Shown here piece by piece: positions 29,717 through 37,903 of a DNA stretch of 64,000 bases. The translations under genes and the position numbers were made by a program. The notes beneath the pieces were generated by a model. That model saw only the letters and a list, made by a program, of their open reading frames with translations. It was not told the DNA's origin and searched no databases. Each line of letters begins with the position of its first letter. The stretch's first letter is position 1. The DNA comes from Clostridiales bacterium (GTDB lineage: Bacteria; Bacillota; Clostridia; Oscillospirales; Oscillospiraceae), in NCBI GenBank assembly GCA_022764045.1, contig JALERU010000028.1, positions 1 through 64,000 on the forward strand, written 5' to 3'.

Positions 29717-31093
29717 TCAGTCCACCTTGGGCAGGCCGGCAAAGCCCACGGCCAGGTCCTCGTCGGTGGGGATATAGTCGGTCATGGTGCCGTTGTTGAA
29801 CTTCTCATAGGCCACCATGTCGAAATAGCCGGTGCCGGTGAGGCCGAAGACGATGGTCTTTTCCTCGCCGGTCTCCTTGCACTTGAGGGCCTCGTCGATA
29901 GCCACCCGGATGGCGTGGCTGGACTCAGGGGCGGGGAGGATGCCCTCCACCCGGGCGAAGTAGGTGGCGGCTTCAAAGACCTTGGACTGCTCCACGCTGG
30001 TGGCCTCGATGAGGCCGTCGTGATAGAGCTGTCTGACCACGGGGCTCATGCCGTGATACCGCAGGCCCCCGGCGTGGTTGGCCGAGGGGATGAAGCCGGA
30101 GCCCAGGGTGTACATCTTGGCCAGGGGGCAGACCATGCCGGTGTCACAGAAGTCATAGGCGAACTTGCCCCGGGTCAGGCTGGGGCAGGAGGCGGGCTCC
30201 ACGGCGATGATCCGGTAGTCGGCCTCGCCCCGGAGCATCTCGCCCACAAAGGGGGAGATGAGGCCGCCCAGGTTGGAGCCGCCCCCGGCGCAGCCGATGA
30301 CGATGTCGGCCTTGATGCCGTATTTATCCATGGCGGCCTTGGTCTCCAGGCCGATGACGCTCTGGTGGAGCAGGACCTGGTTCAGCACGGAGCCCAGCAC
30401 ATAGCGGTAGCCCTCCTGGCTGGTGGCGGCTTCCACGGCCTCGGAGATGGCGCAGCCCAAAGAGCCGGTGGTGCCGGGGTGGTCAGCCAGGATCTTCCGA
30501 CCTACGTTCGTGGTGTCGGAGGGAGAGGGGGTGACAGAGGCCCCATAGGTCCGCATCACTTCCCGGCGGAAGGGCTTCTGCTCATAGCTTACCTTCACCA
30601 TGTACACCTGGCAGTCCAGGCCCAGATAGGCGCAGGCCATGGACAGAGCGGTGCCCCACTGGCCGGCGCCGGTCTCGGTGGTGACCCCCTTCAGGCCCTG
30701 CTGCTTGGCGTAATAGGCCTGGGCGATGGCGGAGTTGAGCTTATGGGAACCGGAGGTGTTGTTGCCCTCGAACTTGTAATAAATCTTGGCCGGGGTCTGG
30801 AGCTTTTCCTCCAGGCAGTAGGCCCGGACCAGGGGGGAGGGACGGTACATCTTGTAAAAGTCCCGGATCTCCTGGGGGATGGGGATGTAGGCGGTGTCGT
30901 TGTCCAGCTCCTGCTGCACCAGTTCCTTGCAGAACACGCCGCCCAGTTCCTCGGCGGTCATGGGCTGGCCGGTGCCGGGGTTGAGGAGGGGGGCGGGTTT
31001 ATTCTTCATGTCAGCCCGGACATTGTACCATGCCTGGGGCATTTCCTTTTCTACCATATAAATCTTATAGGGGATCTCATTCATTGCTGCCAT
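29717..31093 (-). CDS. TrpB2-type tryptophan synthase beta chain
   Basis: 458 residues, longer than classical TrpB (about 400) and matching the TrpB2 branch, with an N-terminal extension (YMVEKEMPQAWYNVRADMKN). The PLP-lysine motif is NNTSGSHKLNSAIAQAYYAK; the phosphate loop is GCAGGGSNLGG. TrpB2 makes tryptophan from indole and serine without TrpA, or salvages indole. It stands alone, under a T-box leader, not in a trp operon. The track ORF runs back through the T-box; the true start (MAAMNEIPY) follows AAAGGAGCC. Confidence 0.92.
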   Translation of the reverse strand: MAAMNEIPYKIYMVEKEMPQAWYNVRADMKNKPAPLLNPGTGQPMTAEELGGVFCKELVQQELDNDTAYIPIPQEIRDFYKMYRPSPLVRAYCLEEKLQTPAKIYYKFEGNNTSGSHKLNSAIAQAYYAKQQGLKGVTTETGAGQWGTALSMACAYLGLDCQVYMVKVSYEQKPFRREVMRTYGASVTPSPSDTTNVGRKILADHPGTTGSLGCAISEAVEAATSQEGYRYVLGSVLNQVLLHQSVIGLETKAAMDKYGIKADIVIGCAGGGSNLGGLISPFVGEMLRGEADYRIIAVEPASCPSLTRGKFAYDFCDTGMVCPLAKMYTLGSGFIPSANHAGGLRYHGMSPVVRQLYHDGLIEATSVEQSKVFEAATYFARVEGILPAPESSHAIRVAIDEALKCKETGEEKTIVFGLTGTGYFDMVAYEKFNNGTMTDYIPTDEDLAVGFAGLPKVD

Positions 31094-31137
31094 GGTAATA
31101 GGCTCCTTTCTGTTTCTTGGGACGAGAGGGGAATAAA

Positions 31138-31416
31138 AAAACGCCTCCGTCCCTTGCATCATTTTGCAGGGACAGAAGCGACTGCTTCTGCGGTGCCACC
31201 CGGCTTGGCGCTCTCGCGCCCACTCAGCGCACTCCAACAAGTGCCGGCACGTGGTAACGGCGTGCTCTCTCCCGTCTCCCCTACTACAGGTTTCCCTGAT
31301 TCGGTTTGCCCTCCCGGGACCATTCCACAGAGTCACGCTTTGCCGCGCTTGCACCGCCCGCGGCTCGCTGAGAAAGGTGTATCTTCTGTGTACTCTTCCC
31401 GTTCTTCGGTTTATGC
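31138..31416 (-). promoter_or_regulatory. T-box riboswitch (probably tryptophan-specific) upstream of trpB2
   Basis: The minus strand carries the T-box motif GGGTGGCACCGC (31187-31202 area), followed by a terminator stem (CGCTTCTGTCCC with GGGACGGAGGCG, then seven T). Further upstream a long stem I region has the AGTA-type bulge and a TGTGGAATGG segment that can supply a TGG specifier. Uncharged tRNA-Trp should stabilise the antiterminator and permit trpB2 expression. The specifier assignment is inferred from the gene. Confidence 0.9.
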
Positions 31417-31421
31417 AAGAG

Positions 31422-31450
31422 AGTATAGCACTTCTTTCATCCCTTGTCAA
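31422..31450 (-). promoter_or_regulatory. Promoter of the T-box-trpB2 unit
   Basis: TTGACA and TATACT with a 17-bp spacer. Confidence 0.85.
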
Positions 31451-31578
31451 GGTTTTTTTCGCGTCCCTCGGTTCCCGAAAAAAACGACAAAGGGGGCCCG
31501 CCCCACAGGGCAAGACCTCCTTTCTGTCGGATTGTTCACGCTGGATCAAAGGCTTTTTCTGTCCATCGCCCCGGCGGC

Positions 31579-32148
31579 TCACTGGGCCCCTGAATCGGAG
31601 CCAACCGCCTCTGCTTCACTCTGCGCCTCCGCCAGAAGCTCGTCAAGGAGCTCTCTCTCGGTCCCCGGGAGCAATACGCCCTCCCGGAACCAGATGTTGT
31701 AAAAGGCATCCCCAGAAGCAGCCAGGTAATGCGCTTCACTGCCTTGGTCGGTGGCAAAGGTCACCTCCAGATCAGCCACGTTGCTGACGGAAGCCGAGTA
31801 GTCCGGCGCTTCCGCGTCCTCTCCCAGCCGTTGGTCAAAAAGGGTAGCCAGGACCTGCCCCAGGGGTTCACGGGCCGCCTCCTCTGCCGTGGGCTCGAGG
31901 CAAGCGGCAAAGTCCACCTCCTCAGCGCCGGGATAGGGGATCCACTCCCCTCCGCCCACAACAGCGCCTTCCTGGAGGATCATACAGCCTCCCGCGTCGT
32001 CCTTTTGGATCTCATAGGGCTCGCTGACCTGTGCCGGCGCCTTAGGCTGCTCGACAGGTGTTTCGCCCTGTCCGCAGCCGCACAGAGCAGCCAGCAGAAA
32101 AAGGCCGAGAAACGGGACGGTCAACCAAGCTCTCTGTTTTCTCTTCAT
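31579..32148 (-). CDS. Small lipoprotein of unknown function (paralogue 2)
   Basis: 189 residues. A lipoprotein signal (FLGLFLLAALCGCGQGETP) is followed by a domain collinear with the lipoprotein at 25226, sharing long identical stretches such as LCGCGQGETP and DQRLGE.AEAPDYSAS, plus a longer acidic tail (EAQSEAEAVGSDSG). I start at MKRKQRAW because AAAGGAGGAGGATC precedes it. Function unknown; duplication within about 6 kb implies a local copy event that left the bio operon and trpB2 between the copies. Confidence 0.75.
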   Translation of the reverse strand: MKRKQRAWLTVPFLGLFLLAALCGCGQGETPVEQPKAPAQVSEPYEIQKDDAGGCMILQEGAVVGGGEWIPYPGAEEVDFAACLEPTAEEAAREPLGQVLATLFDQRLGEDAEAPDYSASVSNVADLEVTFATDQGSEAHYLAASGDAFYNIWFREGVLLPGTERELLDELLAEAQSEAEAVGSDSGAQ

Positions 32149-32220
32149 GATCCTCCTCCTTTGATCTCCGCGGCAGATTGGTTCCCTGATTTTCACAGGA
32201 TGCCAAGATTCCTACACTTC

Positions 32221-32862
32221 TTATTCGATACTTCCAAACAAGTATGCCGGAGCATTAAAGCAAAAATAGATGGGGGACGAAGTAAGGTTAGACGTAGAGA
32301 AGAAATTAATAGACGTACCAGTAGAATTGGGAACCGTGCTAAAAGACTTTGGACCTCCCACTACGCCATATGCAGTACCTCCCGAGGACACATTAGAAGT
32401 GTTCGATGTAGTCAGCGTATAAAAAGTCTTTCCTGTGAACTTGTAATTTGTATATATTTTTGAAGCAGCTGTTTCGACTACAAACGAATACTTACCTTTC
32501 TGGGCAATATTCCATATTGCTGTAGGCGCACTAAGTCCACGGGTTGCAATTCCTGTTAATAATTCGCTCGCATAATTTTCTCCCAAAACCCTCTCTTTCT
32601 CTATCTCTAAATACTCAGAGGGGACGTTGATGAACAATGAATATCCATTTTCACGTGCCCAATTTATATAGTAATCCTGATTGTTATAGAATTCCATATA
32701 ATCATTAATATGGGCCACAGTCCCCTCTACATACATAGTAGAGTCTTTTTGACTCATTTCTGTGTTCTCAGTTTCCTCTGCTGCGCCTGCCACAAACACC
32801 ATGCAAGATAATGCCATCATAAGTGCCATCACAAGAGATATCAGTTGCTTTAATTTTTTCAT
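32221..32862 (-). CDS. Secreted protein of unknown function in a low-GC patch
   Basis: 213 residues with a clean signal peptide (LVMALMMALSCMVFVAGAAE) and no further membrane segment. The mature part has an acidic N-terminus, an aromatic-rich stretch (HINDYMEFYNNQDYYINWAR) and a Ser/Thr/Asn-rich C-terminal half suggesting beta structure. I recognise no family. Codon use is AT-rich, unlike nearly every neighbour, which points to recent acquisition. AAGGAAGG lies before the ATG, with a second, orphan AAAAGGAGG at the transcript start. It may be co-transcribed with the lipoprotein 72 bp downstream. Confidence 0.7.
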   Translation of the reverse strand: MKKLKQLISLVMALMMALSCMVFVAGAAEETENTEMSQKDSTMYVEGTVAHINDYMEFYNNQDYYINWARENGYSLFINVPSEYLEIEKERVLGENYASELLTGIATRGLSAPTAIWNIAQKGKYSFVVETAASKIYTNYKFTGKTFYTLTTSNTSNVSSGGTAYGVVGGPKSFSTVPNSTGTSINFFSTSNLTSSPIYFCFNAPAYLFGSIE

Positions 32863-32926
32863 TATATACCATCCTTCCTTTTCGAAGCTAACTTATTTTT
32901 TTGTATTGTTACCTCCTTTTATTTTT

Positions 32927-32955
32927 ATTAAACCATAAATAAATTCTATTGTCAA
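32927..32955 (-). promoter_or_regulatory. Promoter of the low-GC secreted protein gene, with orphan Shine-Dalgarno at the transcript start
   Basis: TTGACA and TTTAAT with a 17-bp spacer. Transcription should start close to 32920, directly at AAAAGGAGG (32911-32920), which has no start codon behind it. The rest of the 358-bp gap 32863-33220 holds the promoter of the next gene and otherwise shows nothing I can name. Confidence 0.6.
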
Positions 32956-33150
32956 GTGTTTTTGTTTTAAATATATTTCATGGTTCCAATGGACTCTCCC
33001 ATAACCACCATCAACAATAAAACTGAAGACTGATTTGTTCCAGACCCTCCATGGCCCGCATCGCCCCAGGAACGCCGCAGGCCATCCCCTTTGGCGCACG
33101 CTCTCTGGCCGGCTGAGGCAGCATATTGTTCCGCCCTACACCATTTTTCA

Positions 33151-33179
33151 TTGCCCTTGCAACCATCCTGTGGTATACT
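33151..33179 (+). promoter_or_regulatory. Promoter of the 290-residue membrane protein gene
   Basis: TTGCCC and TATACT with a 17-bp spacer, about 40 bp before the start codon. Confidence 0.6.
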
Positions 33180-33220
33180 AAACTTATCTAACACAACAAA
33201 ACTGAAAAGGAGCAACCATT

Positions 33221-34093
33221 ATGAAGCGCCGTATCCCACTTTTCCTTCTGGCCCTTCTGCTGCTGGTCAGCGTCCTGCCCATGGGGGCCGGCGCCGCCTT
33301 TAACTTTGGCCGGGGCACCCCCACCGTTCTCATCGGCCTGGAGAACACCGGCCAGGAGACCTGCTATGTCACCCTGCTCTCCCAGGAGGACACCTCCGGC
33401 CCCTGGGTGAAAACCGACGACTTTTCCAAGGTCTACCCCAAGGAGTCCGGCCAGGTCGACCAGGCCATCTGGGAGGCCTTCAACGGCTATGAGGACCCCG
33501 ACGGCTTCCACTTCCTGGGCTTTTTCCAAAACTGTACCCAGTCCAAAACCTTCCTGTGGAACTACTGCCCCCCGGAAACCTTTAAGCTCCTCCTCTACTA
33601 CCCCGACAGCGGCACCTTCCTGGCCAGCGACCAGACCTACAGCCGCTACGCCTACGACAGCTACTACACCGCCACCGTCTCCGGGGACCAGGTCACCCTG
33701 ACCCAGACCGCCACCCTCACCAGCGAAATTCTCTCCCTGGTCATCCGCACCGTGCTCATGGTGGCGATTGCCTTGCTCATCGCCCGGGTCTTCCGTCTGA
33801 GCGGCAAGCAGCTCCCCTTCCTGGCCGGGGTCCACGGGGGCATCGTGCTGGTGCTCAACCTCTTCCTGGCCCTGGTAAATTACCGCTCGGGCTCCAGCCT
33901 CTTCCTGATGGACGCCCTGCTGCTGACCATTGTGGTGGTCATGGTGGAGTGGAAGATCTTTACCCCCGCCCTGCCCAAGCGGGCCGACGACCCCGAGGCC
34001 CCCTGCCCCGTGCGGAAATTCACCCTCATCGCCAACGTGGTGGGCGCCGTGGTGAACATTGCCGCCGCTCTCATCCTTTCCGCGGTGCTGTAA
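33221..34093 (+). CDS. Signal-peptide membrane protein of unknown function
   Basis: 290 residues. An N-terminal signal (LFLLALLLLVSVLPMGAGAA) leads into an extracytoplasmic domain (about 25-165) rich in aromatic residues (WEAFNGYEDPDGFHFLGFFQ), then four TM helices (about 168-290: LVIRTVLMVAIALLIARVF, GIVLVLNLFLALVN, MDALLLTIVVVMVEWKIF, ANVVGAVVNIAAALILSAV). GC content returns to the host level. No family recognised; the layout suggests an envelope sensor or assembly protein. AAAAGGAGCAACCATT precedes the ATG. Confidence 0.75.
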   Translation: MKRRIPLFLLALLLLVSVLPMGAGAAFNFGRGTPTVLIGLENTGQETCYVTLLSQEDTSGPWVKTDDFSKVYPKESGQVDQAIWEAFNGYEDPDGFHFLGFFQNCTQSKTFLWNYCPPETFKLLLYYPDSGTFLASDQTYSRYAYDSYYTATVSGDQVTLTQTATLTSEILSLVIRTVLMVAIALLIARVFRLSGKQLPFLAGVHGGIVLVLNLFLALVNYRSGSSLFLMDALLLTIVVVMVEWKIFTPALPKRADDPEAPCPVRKFTLIANVVGAVVNIAAALILSAVL

Positions 34094-34109
34094 AAAACGC
34101 AGACATACA

Positions 34110-34140
34110 AAAACCCGGACGCCTTCCGCGTCCGGGTTTT
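34110..34140. terminator. Bidirectional terminator between the membrane protein gene and the rnc operon
   Basis: AAAACCCGGACGC and its complement around a 5-nt loop, with T-rich ends on both strands. Confidence 0.85.
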
Positions 34141-34155
34141 CTCTTTGGGTTCCGT

Positions 34156-34302
34156 TCACAAACAGCGGTCTGTCCAGCAGACCCCTGCCGTCTCTCCAGT
34201 CCCGTCTCCCATGGCCTGCTGGATTTTCGGCCAAAAGGGAAAGATCAGCAGGGCGATGAGCAAGATGACGGCGATGATGATATTTCTCCGGTTCCTGTTC
34301 AT
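34156..34302 (-). CDS. Small single-TM protein coupled to rnc (below the ORF-track cutoff)
   Basis: A 48-codon ORF starting MNRNRRNIIIAVILLIALLI, then FPFWPKIQQAMG and a polar tail. A basic N-terminus and one strong hydrophobic helix predict a small inner-membrane protein with N-in topology. Its ATG overlaps the rnc stop as ATGA, so it would be translated by reinitiation, and the shared terminator follows about 15 bp after its stop. Family unknown. The risk is that this is a chance ORF, but the coupling and the hydrophobic run favour a real gene. Confidence 0.55.
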   Translation of the reverse strand: MNRNRRNIIIAVILLIALLIFPFWPKIQQAMGDGTGETAGVCWTDRCL

Positions 34303-34982
34303 ACGCCCGCCTTCTCCAGGGCCAGCACGGCGGCCTTGGCCGCGGCCTGCTCGGCCTCCTTCTTGCTTCTGCCCTGGCCGGCGCCGATGGACTTGCCGTT
34401 GAGGCGGACCTCCATTTGGAAGGTCTTGGCGTGGTCGGGGCCGCTCTCGCCGATGAGATGATAGGCCAACACCTGGCCGCTCTCCCGCTGGATGCGCTCC
34501 TGCAGCGTGGTTTTATAGTCCCGCCCAGCGGCGGTCTTCTCCTTTTCCTGGTCCAGCACCAGGCTGTGGATCAGCTTCCGGGCCTGTCCGATGCCCCCGT
34601 CCAGATAGACGGCGGCCAGCATGGCCTCCACCGCGTCGGCCTGGATCGAGGGCCGGGCCCGGCCGCCGCCGTGGTCCTCTCCCCTGCCCAGCTTTAAGTA
34701 GCTGCCCAGGTCCAGGCTCCGGGCCACCTCCACCAGGCTGCCCTCGCACACCAGGGCCGCCCGGATGCGGGTGAGATCCCCCTCGGGCAGGTCCGGCCGG
34801 GTGCGGTAGAGATGGTCGGCCACCACCAGCCCCAGAATGGAATCCCCCAGGAACTCCAGCCGCTCGTTGCTGGGCACTCCCTGTGCCCGGTGCTCGTTGG
34901 CATAGGAGCTATGGGTGAGGGCATTTTCCAGCAGACTTCTGTCCCGGAAGGAATAGCCGATTTTTTCTTCTAATGTCTTCAT
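34299..34982 (-). CDS. rnc: Ribonuclease III
   Basis: 227 residues. The RNase III signature NERLEFLGDSILGLVVADHL carries the catalytic acidic residues, with QADAVEAMLAAVYLDGG supplying the others; the dsRNA-binding domain spans about 155-225 (DYKTTLQERIQRESG, GAGQGRSKKEAEQAAAKAAV). It cleaves double-stranded RNA in rRNA processing and RNA decay. I start at MKTLEEK, preceded by GGAGGGGAACGG. The order plsX-acpP-rnc is standard in Firmicutes. Confidence 0.95.
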   Translation of the reverse strand: MKTLEEKIGYSFRDRSLLENALTHSSYANEHRAQGVPSNERLEFLGDSILGLVVADHLYRTRPDLPEGDLTRIRAALVCEGSLVEVARSLDLGSYLKLGRGEDHGGGRARPSIQADAVEAMLAAVYLDGGIGQARKLIHSLVLDQEKEKTAAGRDYKTTLQERIQRESGQVLAYHLIGESGPDHAKTFQMEVRLNGKSIGAGQGRSKKEAEQAAAKAAVLALEKAGV

Positions 34983-35070
34983 CCGTTCCCCTCCTTGCGT
35001 AACCAATAGGCGGTTTGTTCTTTACGACACATTGACACCCCCCGGCCAACGGACGGGGGGTGCGGTTGGG

Positions 35071-35307
35071 TTACATATCGAGTTTGCCCTGCAAATAGCG
35101 AACCAGATCCCCCACGGTCTTGATGGCCGCCAGGTCCTCCTCGCTCATTTCACCAATGTCAAATTCCTCTTCCAGGGCCATAGATAACTCCACGATATCC
35201 AGAGAATCAACGCCCAAATCCTCTTCAAAGTTGGTGTCCATGGAGATATTACTACCATCCACACCCAACTGATCTGCAATCAAGCTCTGTAATTTCTCTA
35301 AAATCAT
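35071..35307 (-). CDS. acpP: Acyl carrier protein
   Basis: 78 residues. [20 protein letters not shown] contains the DSLD serine that receives the 4'-phosphopantetheine arm for fatty acid synthesis. The start follows AAAGGAGCAGGTCGAT; the longer track ORF overlaps the 3' end of plsX in another frame. It lies between plsX and rnc, as in many Firmicutes. Confidence 0.95.
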   Translation of the reverse strand: MILEKLQSLIADQLGVDGSNISMDTNFEEDLGVDSLDIVELSMALEEEFDIGEMSEEDLAAIKTVGDLVRYLQGKLDM

Positions 35308-35401
35308 ATCGACCTGCTCCTTTTGGAATCCAATTTGCTCGGGAATGCTGTACTTAATATAGGGACTATTTTCCTGTCTGTCAATACCAAAATCAGAAAA
35401 A

Positions 35402-36439
35402 TCATGCTTCTTTCCGGCCAACGGCCAGTTTCATATGTTCCACGTTGGCGGCAATGTCCCCGGCGATGTCGCCCTGGGCCACCTTTTGGGCCTGGCGGAC
35501 GGCATTGTAGAAGGCGTAGGCGTTGGAAGAGCCGTGGGCCTTAATCACCGGCTGGGAGATGCCCAGCAGGGCGGTGCCCCCGATCTCACTGGAGTCAAAC
35601 CTCTTCTTAAACTCCCCGATGCTGTTTTTCAGCATCAGGGCGGCCATCTTGTTTTTGGCGCTGCCCAGGAGCATGTCCTTCAGGGCGTGGTTGAAGAGGG
35701 CGGCGGCCCCCTCCACAGTTTTCAGGAAAATGTTGCCGGTGAAGCCGTCGGTGACCAGCACGTCGGCCTCCCCTTGGCTGATGGCCTCCCGGCCCTCGAT
35801 GTTGCCGATAAAGTGGATGCGCCCGGCCTCATGGGCCTGGGTAAGCAGGTCGAATGCCTGCTTTTGCAGCTCCATGCCCTTCCCCGGCTCGGCGCCGATG
35901 TTCAGCAGGCCCACTCGGGGCTGGGGAATCCCCAGAAACCGCTGGGCGTAATAGGCCCCCATGTAGGCGAACTGGAGCAGATACTCCGGGGTGCACTCGG
36001 CGGTGGCGCCGCAGTCGATAAGCACCATGCTCCCCGTGGCGTTGGGCACCACCGGGGCCAGGGCCGCCCGGCGAATCCCCCGGATTCGTTTGATGACCAG
36101 GGTGGCCGCCGACAGCAGGGCGCCGGTGGAGCCGGCGGAGACAAAGGCGTCCCCCCGCCCCTCCTTCAGCAGCTTCAGGCCCACAGTCATGGAGGAGTCG
36201 GGCTTGTCCTTAAAGGCCCGGGCGGGGTTATCTGACATTTCAATGACCTGGCTGGCGTGGGCAATCTCCACCCCCTTGGGGATGGTCTTATGGCCCAACT
36301 GCTCCAAGCAGCCCAGAATCTCCTCCGTCCGTCCCGTCAGGAGGATCTCCACCCCCAGCTCCTGGGCAGCCCGGAGGGCCCCCTCCACAGGGGCCAGGGG
36401 TGCGTTGTCACCGCCCATGGCATCCACGATGATTTTCAT
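35402..36439 (-). CDS. plsX: Phosphate acyltransferase PlsX
   Basis: 345 residues. [20 protein letters not shown] is the family N-terminus; [20 protein letters not shown] and [18 protein letters not shown] are further conserved blocks. It makes acyl-phosphate from acyl-ACP for phospholipid synthesis and is a peripheral membrane enzyme. I start at 36439 after AAAGAAGGCGTACCT; upstream extensions of the track ORF have no ribosome binding site. It works with the acpP product next to it and with PlsC, encoded at 50864. Confidence 0.95.
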   Translation of the reverse strand: MKIIVDAMGGDNAPLAPVEGALRAAQELGVEILLTGRTEEILGCLEQLGHKTIPKGVEIAHASQVIEMSDNPARAFKDKPDSSMTVGLKLLKEGRGDAFVSAGSTGALLSAATLVIKRIRGIRRAALAPVVPNATGSMVLIDCGATAECTPEYLLQFAYMGAYYAQRFLGIPQPRVGLLNIGAEPGKGMELQKQAFDLLTQAHEAGRIHFIGNIEGREAISQGEADVLVTDGFTGNIFLKTVEGAAALFNHALKDMLLGSAKNKMAALMLKNSIGEFKKRFDSSEIGGTALLGISQPVIKAHGSSNAYAFYNAVRQAQKVAQGDIAGDIAANVEHMKLAVGRKEA

Positions 36440-36550
36440 AGGTACGCCTTCTTTCTTTTTCATACTCATTCTTGATTCCATTCTTTCATCAAGAACACCC
36501 ATGCTTGGCATGCTCGCATCGTGCAAATGCACGCTGCGCCGTCTCATGCA

Positions 36551-36590
36551 AAACCTTATCAAAATCTTTTAAAAGATTTTGATAAGGTTT
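36551..36590. terminator. Perfect 40-bp palindrome, terminator of trmFO
   Basis: AAACCTTATCAAAATCTTTT followed by its exact reverse complement: a perfect 20+20 palindrome with no loop, AT-rich, 6 bp beyond the trmFO stop. The rest of the gap to plsX (36440-36550) holds only short palindromes (ATGCTTGGCATGC-type). Confidence 0.75.
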
Positions 36591-36595
36591 TCGTA

Positions 36596-37903
36596 TCACA
36601 CTTTACCCAGTCCGTCCAGAACCTCCAGGGCCCGCTGGGACAGGGCCGCGTTCTTATTCCTCTTTCCCTTCACCCGGTAGCCCAGAGGGGGCATGATGCC
36701 GAAATTCACGTTCATGGGTTGGAAGCTGGCCACCGTCTCGTTGCTCACATACAGGGCCAGAGCCCCGATGGCGGTCTCCTGGGGGAAGTTGATGGGTTCC
36801 TTCCCTTCCAGCCGCCGGGCCAGCTCCAGGGCCGCCAGACAGCCTGAAGCGGTGGACTCCACATAGCCCTCCACCCCCGTCACCTGGCCGGCAAAGACCA
36901 GCCGGGGCTCTGCCTTCACCCGGTAATACCGGTCCAGCAGCCGGGGGGAATTGAGATACGTGTTCCGGTGCATCACTCCGTAGCGGACAAATTCCGCGTT
37001 TTTCAGGGCGGGGATCATAGAGAACACCCGCTTCTGCTCAGGCCAGGTCAGATGGGTCTGAAAGCCCACCAGGTTGTAAATGCTCCCCCCTGCGTTGTCC
37101 CGCCGCAGTTGGACCACGGCGAAAGGCTCCTTCCCCGTCTTGGGGTCCCGGAGGCCCCGGGGCTTTAGGGGGCCGTAGCACAGGGTCTGCTCCCCCCGCC
37201 GGGCCATGACCTCCACGGGCATACACCCCTCAAAGACGTTCTTATCCTCAAAGCCGTGGACGGGAGCCTCCTTGGCGGCGCACAGTTCCTTCCAAAAGGC
37301 CAGGTATTCCTCCTGGGTGAGGGGACAGTTGATGTAGTCCGCCGTGCCCTTGTCATACCGGGAGGCAAACCAGGCGCTGTCCATGTCGATGCTCTCAAAG
37401 GTCACCAGGGGGGCCGCCGCGTCGTAAAAATGCAGATAGCCGCTGTCGGGGAATCGCTTGGCAATGTCCTCCGCCAAGGCGTCGGAGGTGAGAGGCCCCG
37501 TGGCCACGATGACCTGCCCTTCCTGGGGTAGGGCCGTCACCTCTCCCTCCTCCACGGTGATGTTGGGGTGGCTGCGGATGGCGTCGGTGATGGTCTGGGA
37601 AAAGGCCAGCCGATCCACCGCCAGGGCGCCCCCGGCAGCCACCCGATGGGTATCGGCGCACCGGAGGATCAGGGAATCCAGCCGCCGCAGCTCCTCTTTC
37701 AGCAGGCCCACAGCGTTTTCCAGCTGGTCTGACCGCAGAGAGTTGGAGCACACCAACTCCCCGAAGAGCTCCGTGTGGTGGGCGGGGGTCATTTTCCGGG
37801 GCTTCATCTCCCGCAGGTTGACGGGAACCCCCCGCTTGGCCAGCTGCCAGGCGGCCTCACAGCCAGCCAGGCCGCCGCCGATGACGGTTACTTGTTCACG
37901 CAT
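36596..37903 (-). CDS. trmFO: FADH2-dependent methylenetetrahydrofolate-tRNA(uracil-54) methyltransferase TrmFO
   Basis: 435 residues. VTVIGGGLAGCEAAWQLAKR binds FAD; LFGELVCSNSLRSDQLENAV and FEGCMPVEVMARRGEQTLCY contain the two functional cysteines; GQVTGVEGYVESTASGCLAA binds folate. It methylates U54 in the tRNA T-loop. The correct start overlaps the topA stop by 8 bp and follows CCGGAGGAACCCA; the track ORF runs back into the antisense frame of the topA tail. topA-trmFO is a common pair in Firmicutes. Confidence 0.95.
   Translation of the reverse strand: MREQVTVIGGGLAGCEAAWQLAKRGVPVNLREMKPRKMTPAHHTELFGELVCSNSLRSDQLENAVGLLKEELRRLDSLILRCADTHRVAAGGALAVDRLAFSQTITDAIRSHPNITVEEGEVTALPQEGQVIVATGPLTSDALAEDIAKRFPDSGYLHFYDAAAPLVTFESIDMDSAWFASRYDKGTADYINCPLTQEEYLAFWKELCAAKEAPVHGFEDKNVFEGCMPVEVMARRGEQTLCYGPLKPRGLRDPKTGKEPFAVVQLRRDNAGGSIYNLVGFQTHLTWPEQKRVFSMIPALKNAEFVRYGVMHRNTYLNSPRLLDRYYRVKAEPRLVFAGQVTGVEGYVESTASGCLAALELARRLEGKEPINFPQETAIGALALYVSNETVASFQPMNVNFGIMPPLGYRVKGKRNKNAALSQRALEVLDGLGKV

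Noticed and set aside
29561-31702. 713-codon plus-strand ORF across trpB2 and its T-box
   Set aside because: Antisense shadow; the end lies in the lipoprotein gene on the other strand.
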